Assembly (NCBI GenBank): GCA_017543025.1 | Contig: JAFYGX010000250.1 | Coordinates: 1 to 18,468, forward strand | Direction of reading: 5' to 3' | Length of the DNA: 18,468 nt | Origin: Solobacterium sp. | Lineage (GTDB): Bacteria; Bacillota_I; Bacilli_A; Erysipelotrichales; Erysipelotrichaceae | Shown here: piece by piece, positions 15,523 to 18,468 of the stretch | Position numbering within the stretch: the first letter of the stretch is position 1 | Layout: the number at the start of each line of letters is the position of its first letter | Position numbers and translations under genes: made by a program | The notes under the pieces: model-generated | The model's input: only the letters and a program-made list of their open reading frames with translations | Told to the model about the DNA's origin: nothing | The model's database searches: none

Positions 15523-15528
15523 TATAAT
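15523..15528 (+). promoter_or_regulatory. -10 element of the second protease gene
   Basis: A consensus TATAAT lies about 38 bases before the chosen ATG, giving an expected transcript start near 15535. No good -35 is seen at 16-18 bp, so the promoter may need an activator. A 7-bp hairpin (15453-15459 with 15471-15477) lies upstream; the rest of 15376-15520 holds nothing I recognise. Confidence 0.45.
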
Positions 15529-15565
15529 AGAACTACAACATGAAATGGAGCGAGGATCGAATCAT

Positions 15566-17722
15566 ATGAAGCAGACAAAGTGGCATCGAATTCTCTGCAG
15601 ATCGTCTCTGGCGGCAGCCATGGCATTCAGCGCAGCACCTGCTGTACAGACGTTTGCAGAAGAAACGGAAGAGACAGAGACGCCTGAAACAGAAGAGGTA
15701 ATCCTGGAGGAGGCTGAATCGGGTGAAACTGTCATTACTGGTTTTGAACCTGTGGCGAATAACTATCAGGTGTCTGATGAGGCAATGTCAGAAGAGGAAA
15801 TGAAGGCAGTGATGCCGGAACGGGTGACTGCGATCCTGTCTGACGGCCGGAAAATACCGGTATCTGTCAGCTGGAACTGCACGGACAGCAGCGGGAAACA
15901 GTTTGATTTTGAAGCTGAGATCAGCGGGGAATACACGGTTGCGGAAGGGGTTGAGCTTCCGATGTTTTATATCCGTATCGGCCGGCTTTACGACGGAGAA
16001 ATCGGACCTCTAATGAAAGATACGCATCAGGACGCTGCTGTTCCGGATTACAGTGACCTTCAGACAGCCGCGGCAACTGATTCCTTTTACCGGAATACTT
16101 CACTTCCGAAAGTGCGGAATCAGAGTCCTTACGGAACATGCTGGGCGTTTGCGACAATCGGTGCGGTAGAAGGAGACCTGATTAAGGACGGTGCGGCCGA
16201 TAAATCCGTTGACCTGTCAGAACTTCAGCTTGCTTATTTCGTGACGCACGGATATACCGATCCGAAAAATAACCATGCCGGAGACAGTGTGAGCTTTTAT
16301 CTGTCCGAAAGAGTTAAGACCTATCTTGATATCGGCGGCGGCGATGACCTCGTCACGCGCAGCTTATCAAATATGGTTGGTCTGGTAAACGAAACGGATG
16401 TACCGTATTCCAAAGGACATACGTTTGTGCCTGATATGAAATATGCGGTCTCTTCCGACGTCGTACAGGTGACGGGCGGGTATTATATCAATCCGGGCGA
16501 TTCGATCGGAATCAAACGGGGAGTCCTTGAGCATGGCGGAGTCTCCACTACTATGGCTGTGGTGGAAAAGCCGATTACGGTGGAAGGAGTCACTTACGAA
16601 GCCCGGTACAATGAGACAACAAATGCATACTACGGCAACTGCCCTTACACCAATCATCAGATTATGATTGTCGGCTGGGATGATAACTTCAGCAGAACGA
16701 AATTTGCGCAGGGACTTCGGCCGGAACATGATGGGGCATGGCTGATCCGCAACAGCTGGGGCAGCAGAGGCGATGAGAACAACATGGAAGGATACTTCTG
16801 GATCTCCTATGAAGATGCCGCCATTCGCAAGTCATCAAAGGTTGCATATGACGCAGACACCAATCCGCATGATTACTGCTATTCCTATGCATCTGCGGCT
16901 GAGATGGGGGAAGAAGTATCGGCCGGACAGAGCGGAACAGTTTCGGAGACTTACCGGATTTCGGGAAATGAGATAATTGATGCGGTCGGAGTTGAATTCA
17001 AGGGTGCAGATGTCGATCTGCAGGTACAGGTGACAGACGGAACCACCACCGTGAGCGGGAAGCTGCATGCCGTATATGAAGGATTCTATACCATTAAGCT
17101 GGATACCCCTCTGAAGACCGTAAAAGATACCGATGTAACTGTAACGGTATCTGCTGAATGCTCCACTGCGGAAGTACTGTTCATTCTCGAACGGACGGGC
17201 AAGGCAGATCTTCAGAATCTGAGGTATACCGCGGCCAGAAGCGGCCCAGGCTGCGTGGTCAACGGAGAGCGGAAAGATGCGGATGCAGTGCTTCGGGTAT
17301 ATACCAGAAAAGCACCGGAAAGCGATCAGTACCGGATGTATAACCCGAATACCGGAGAGCATTTCTATACCGGAAACAGTGAAGAAAAGGAAGTGCTGAC
17401 GAAGGCCGGCTGGAAATTTGAGGGAACCGCATTCAGCACGCTCCAGTCCGGCGGGCTTCCGGTATACCGTCTGTACAATTCCAATGCCGGGGATCATCAT
17501 TACACCATAAGCAAAGAAGAAGCAGAAAGCCTGACGAAGGCCGGCTGGAAGGATGAGGGAGTTGCCTTCTATGCCAGTGCAGACGGAACTGCACAGTATC
17601 GTCTGTATAATCCGAATGCGGTAAGCGGAGCACATCACTATACTTCCAGCAAAGAGGAAAAAGAAATGCTGGAAAAAGCAGGCTGGAAATCCGAAGGCAT
17701 CGGTTTCTATACCTGCAGGTAA
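15566..17722 (+). CDS. Secreted papain-like (C1) cysteine protease with lectin-like domain and three DUF5648-type repeats (paralog)
   Basis: The 718-residue precursor has the same plan as the protein at 12521: signal peptide (about 1-31, ...VQTFA|EE), acidic linker (32-55), propeptide-like region, C1 domain (about 170-430), lectin-like domain (about 435-580) and three DUF5648-type modules (about 588-718). The catalytic residues are Q186 and C192 in NQSPYGTCWAF, H364 in NHQIMIVGWDD and N396 in IRNSWG, so both copies should be active. The last module is almost identical to that of the first copy (SSKEEKEMLEKAGWK), while N-terminal linkers have diverged. The ATG at 15566 was chosen over one seven codons earlier because GAGGA lies 9 bases upstream and a normal signal peptide starts there. 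It has its own -10 element and terminator. Confidence 0.9.
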   Translation: MKQTKWHRILCRSSLAAAMAFSAAPAVQTFAEETEETETPETEEVILEEAESGETVITGFEPVANNYQVSDEAMSEEEMKAVMPERVTAILSDGRKIPVSVSWNCTDSSGKQFDFEAEISGEYTVAEGVELPMFYIRIGRLYDGEIGPLMKDTHQDAAVPDYSDLQTAAATDSFYRNTSLPKVRNQSPYGTCWAFATIGAVEGDLIKDGAADKSVDLSELQLAYFVTHGYTDPKNNHAGDSVSFYLSERVKTYLDIGGGDDLVTRSLSNMVGLVNETDVPYSKGHTFVPDMKYAVSSDVVQVTGGYYINPGDSIGIKRGVLEHGGVSTTMAVVEKPITVEGVTYEARYNETTNAYYGNCPYTNHQIMIVGWDDNFSRTKFAQGLRPEHDGAWLIRNSWGSRGDENNMEGYFWISYEDAAIRKSSKVAYDADTNPHDYCYSYASAAEMGEEVSAGQSGTVSETYRISGNEIIDAVGVEFKGADVDLQVQVTDGTTTVSGKLHAVYEGFYTIKLDTPLKTVKDTDVTVTVSAECSTAEVLFILERTGKADLQNLRYTAARSGPGCVVNGERKDADAVLRVYTRKAPESDQYRMYNPNTGEHFYTGNSEEKEVLTKAGWKFEGTAFSTLQSGGLPVYRLYNSNAGDHHYTISKEEAESLTKAGWKDEGVAFYASADGTAQYRLYNPNAVSGAHHYTSSKEEKEMLEKAGWKSEGIGFYTCR

Positions 17723-17734
17723 TCAAACATGCAC

Positions 17735-17769
17735 AGATGGTTTTCTCAATTGCGGGGAAACCATCTTTT
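17735..17769 (+). terminator. Rho-independent terminator of the second protease gene
   Basis: A 12-bp imperfect stem starting AGATGGTTTT (17735-17747 with 17754-17765) is followed by TTTTCGTT, 13 bases after the stop codon. Confidence 0.75.
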
Positions 17770-17858
17770 CGTTAACGGGATTATGCGAACAAACACAGTC
17801 TGAGTCTTTTTCGCCTGACAGCAAAAATCACGGGAAATGTAAAACCGACTTTCACAGT

Positions 17859-17893
17859 AAAAAACAGCTGCGAAACACTTCTGCAGCTGTTTT
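17859..17893 (-). terminator. Bidirectional terminator between converging genes
   Basis: ACAGCTGC (17864-17871) pairs perfectly with GCAGCTGT (17883-17890). T tracts follow on both strands (AAAAA at 17859-17863 for the minus strand, TTTT at 17890-17893 for the plus strand). It ends the minus-strand gene at 17940 and backs up the protease terminator. Confidence 0.75.
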
Positions 17894-17939
17894 CATCAAT
17901 CACTGATTCTGCCGTTCCCTGATCTGAATGGCAGATCGA

Positions 17940-18158
17940 TTATTCCGCATTCAGAATCTGTTCGAATTCTTTCTGCTCTTCCGGTGTCATGACCGATTTC
18001 AGAACAGTCTTCAGCATTTCTTCATCGACACCGAATGCGCCGGCAACCGCTTTTTCAGAAAGCTTGCTGTCAAGCTCACTTCGAAGCTTTGCCTTTCTCT
18101 CTTCGGAAACGCCTTTCAGTTTTGCGACTGCTTCTTCAATTTTCTTCTTTTCGATCAT
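17940..18158 (-). CDS. Small helical hypothetical protein
   Basis: This 72-residue, lysine- and glutamate-rich protein has no signal peptide or membrane helix and reads as a chain of amphipathic helices (KKKIEEAVAKLKGVSEERKA ... TPEEQKEFEQIL). An AGGAGGA ribosome site lies 4-10 bases before the ATG, and a terminator follows, so it is very likely a real gene. I do not recognise the family. It lies 75 bases downstream of the AT-hook gene on the same strand, and the two may share a transcript. Confidence 0.75.
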   Translation of the reverse strand: MIEKKKIEEAVAKLKGVSEERKAKLRSELDSKLSEKAVAGAFGVDEEMLKTVLKSVMTPEEQKEFEQILNAE

Positions 18159-18233
18159 GTTTTCCTCCTCATTAATCCGTTGTTCCTGTCGAAGCTTGTA
18201 CTAATAGAATCCCAATTTCTGGAACTATAACAG

Positions 18234-18464
18234 TCAACTGACCGGATTCTTACGCGGCCTCCCTCTTGGCCGTTTGGGTTTGTCTTCCTTCGGCTTGGCA
18301 GGACGGCCTCTTTTCTTTGGCTCCGGTTTTGGGACGGGAATAGACAGCTCGAGTTTTTCAAGTTCCTCGAATACCATTTCAAGCGTATGAACCCAGCATC
18401 CATCGTCTGTATGCGCTGGCTCCGGTGCATCTGTTGTCCTCCATGCGCTGTTCAGATCTTCCAT
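18234..18464 (-). CDS. Small AT-hook-like protein (start possibly outside the window)
   Basis: The 76-residue frame has an acidic N-terminal half (EMVFEELEKLEL, likely a short helix) and a basic proline-rich tail with two AT-hook-like motifs, KKRGRPAKP (50-58) and RPRGRPRKN (65-73). The GRP core of such motifs binds the minor groove of AT-rich DNA. The role could be a small nucleoid-associated or regulatory protein, or a partner of a larger complex; no enzymatic domain is seen. The frame remains open to the window edge, only four bases beyond the ATG at 18464, so a ribosome site cannot be judged and the protein could be longer. Confidence 0.6.
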   Translation of the reverse strand: MEDLNSAWRTTDAPEPAHTDDGCWVHTLEMVFEELEKLELSIPVPKPEPKKRGRPAKPKEDKPKRPRGRPRKNPVS

Positions 18465-18468
18465 AAGA

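Noticed and set aside
18155..18430. 91-codon minus-strand frame overlapping both small genes at the right end
   Set aside because: It overlaps the AT-hook frame in another register and runs into the start of the gene at 17940, with no ribosome site.

Overview
The window looks like chromosome from a low-to-mid-GC, host-associated Firmicute, most like the Erysipelotrichaceae. This is inference from gene content: a BspA-type leucine-rich-repeat protein, papain-like proteases carrying a lectin-like domain and DUF5648-type C-terminal repeats, a split transketolase, and a MacB/FtsX-type ABC transporter with a very large coiled-coil insertion. Base composition appears close to balanced, and ribosome binding sites are of the AGGAGG type. 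No rRNA, tRNA, CRISPR array or phage gene was found.

Layout. 1-882: 3' end of a secreted LRR (BspA-like) protein ending in three DUF5648-type modules. 883-1263: no protein gene, but a compact run of four hairpins ending in a strong terminator (about 1013-1155), a candidate small RNA or attenuated leader. 1264-3269: a complete IS1634/IS4-like insertion sequence, with a 1994-bp body, 30-bp imperfect terminal inverted repeats, an intact DDE transposase and an exact 6-bp target duplication AGAACA. 3322-4634: two overlapping membrane-protein genes, a sensor-like protein with no output domain and a DUF3592-like protein. 4696-6433: the two transketolase subunits, closed by a terminator. 6617-7576 (minus): a YwaF/TIGR02206-like seven-helix membrane protein with an added signal peptide. 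7683-12359: an ABC exporter pair, an ATPase that may be translated from a near-leaderless mRNA and a 1320-residue FtsX-type permease. 12521-17722: two intact paralogous secreted cysteine proteases flanking a decayed third copy. 17940-18464 (minus): a small helical protein and a small AT-hook protein.

How the genes may work together. The surface theme dominates: three secreted proteins and one pseudogene share the same C-terminal modules. In the three intact tails the modules occur in the same fixed order, so the tail behaves as one transferable cassette, probably for binding an envelope or host ligand. The ABC exporter lies just upstream of the protease pair but is separated from it by a probable promoter, so a functional link is only a hypothesis. 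The transketolase subunits form the non-oxidative pentose-phosphate enzyme and are ordinary housekeeping genes. The IS landed immediately upstream of the sensor-like gene and may now supply its promoter.
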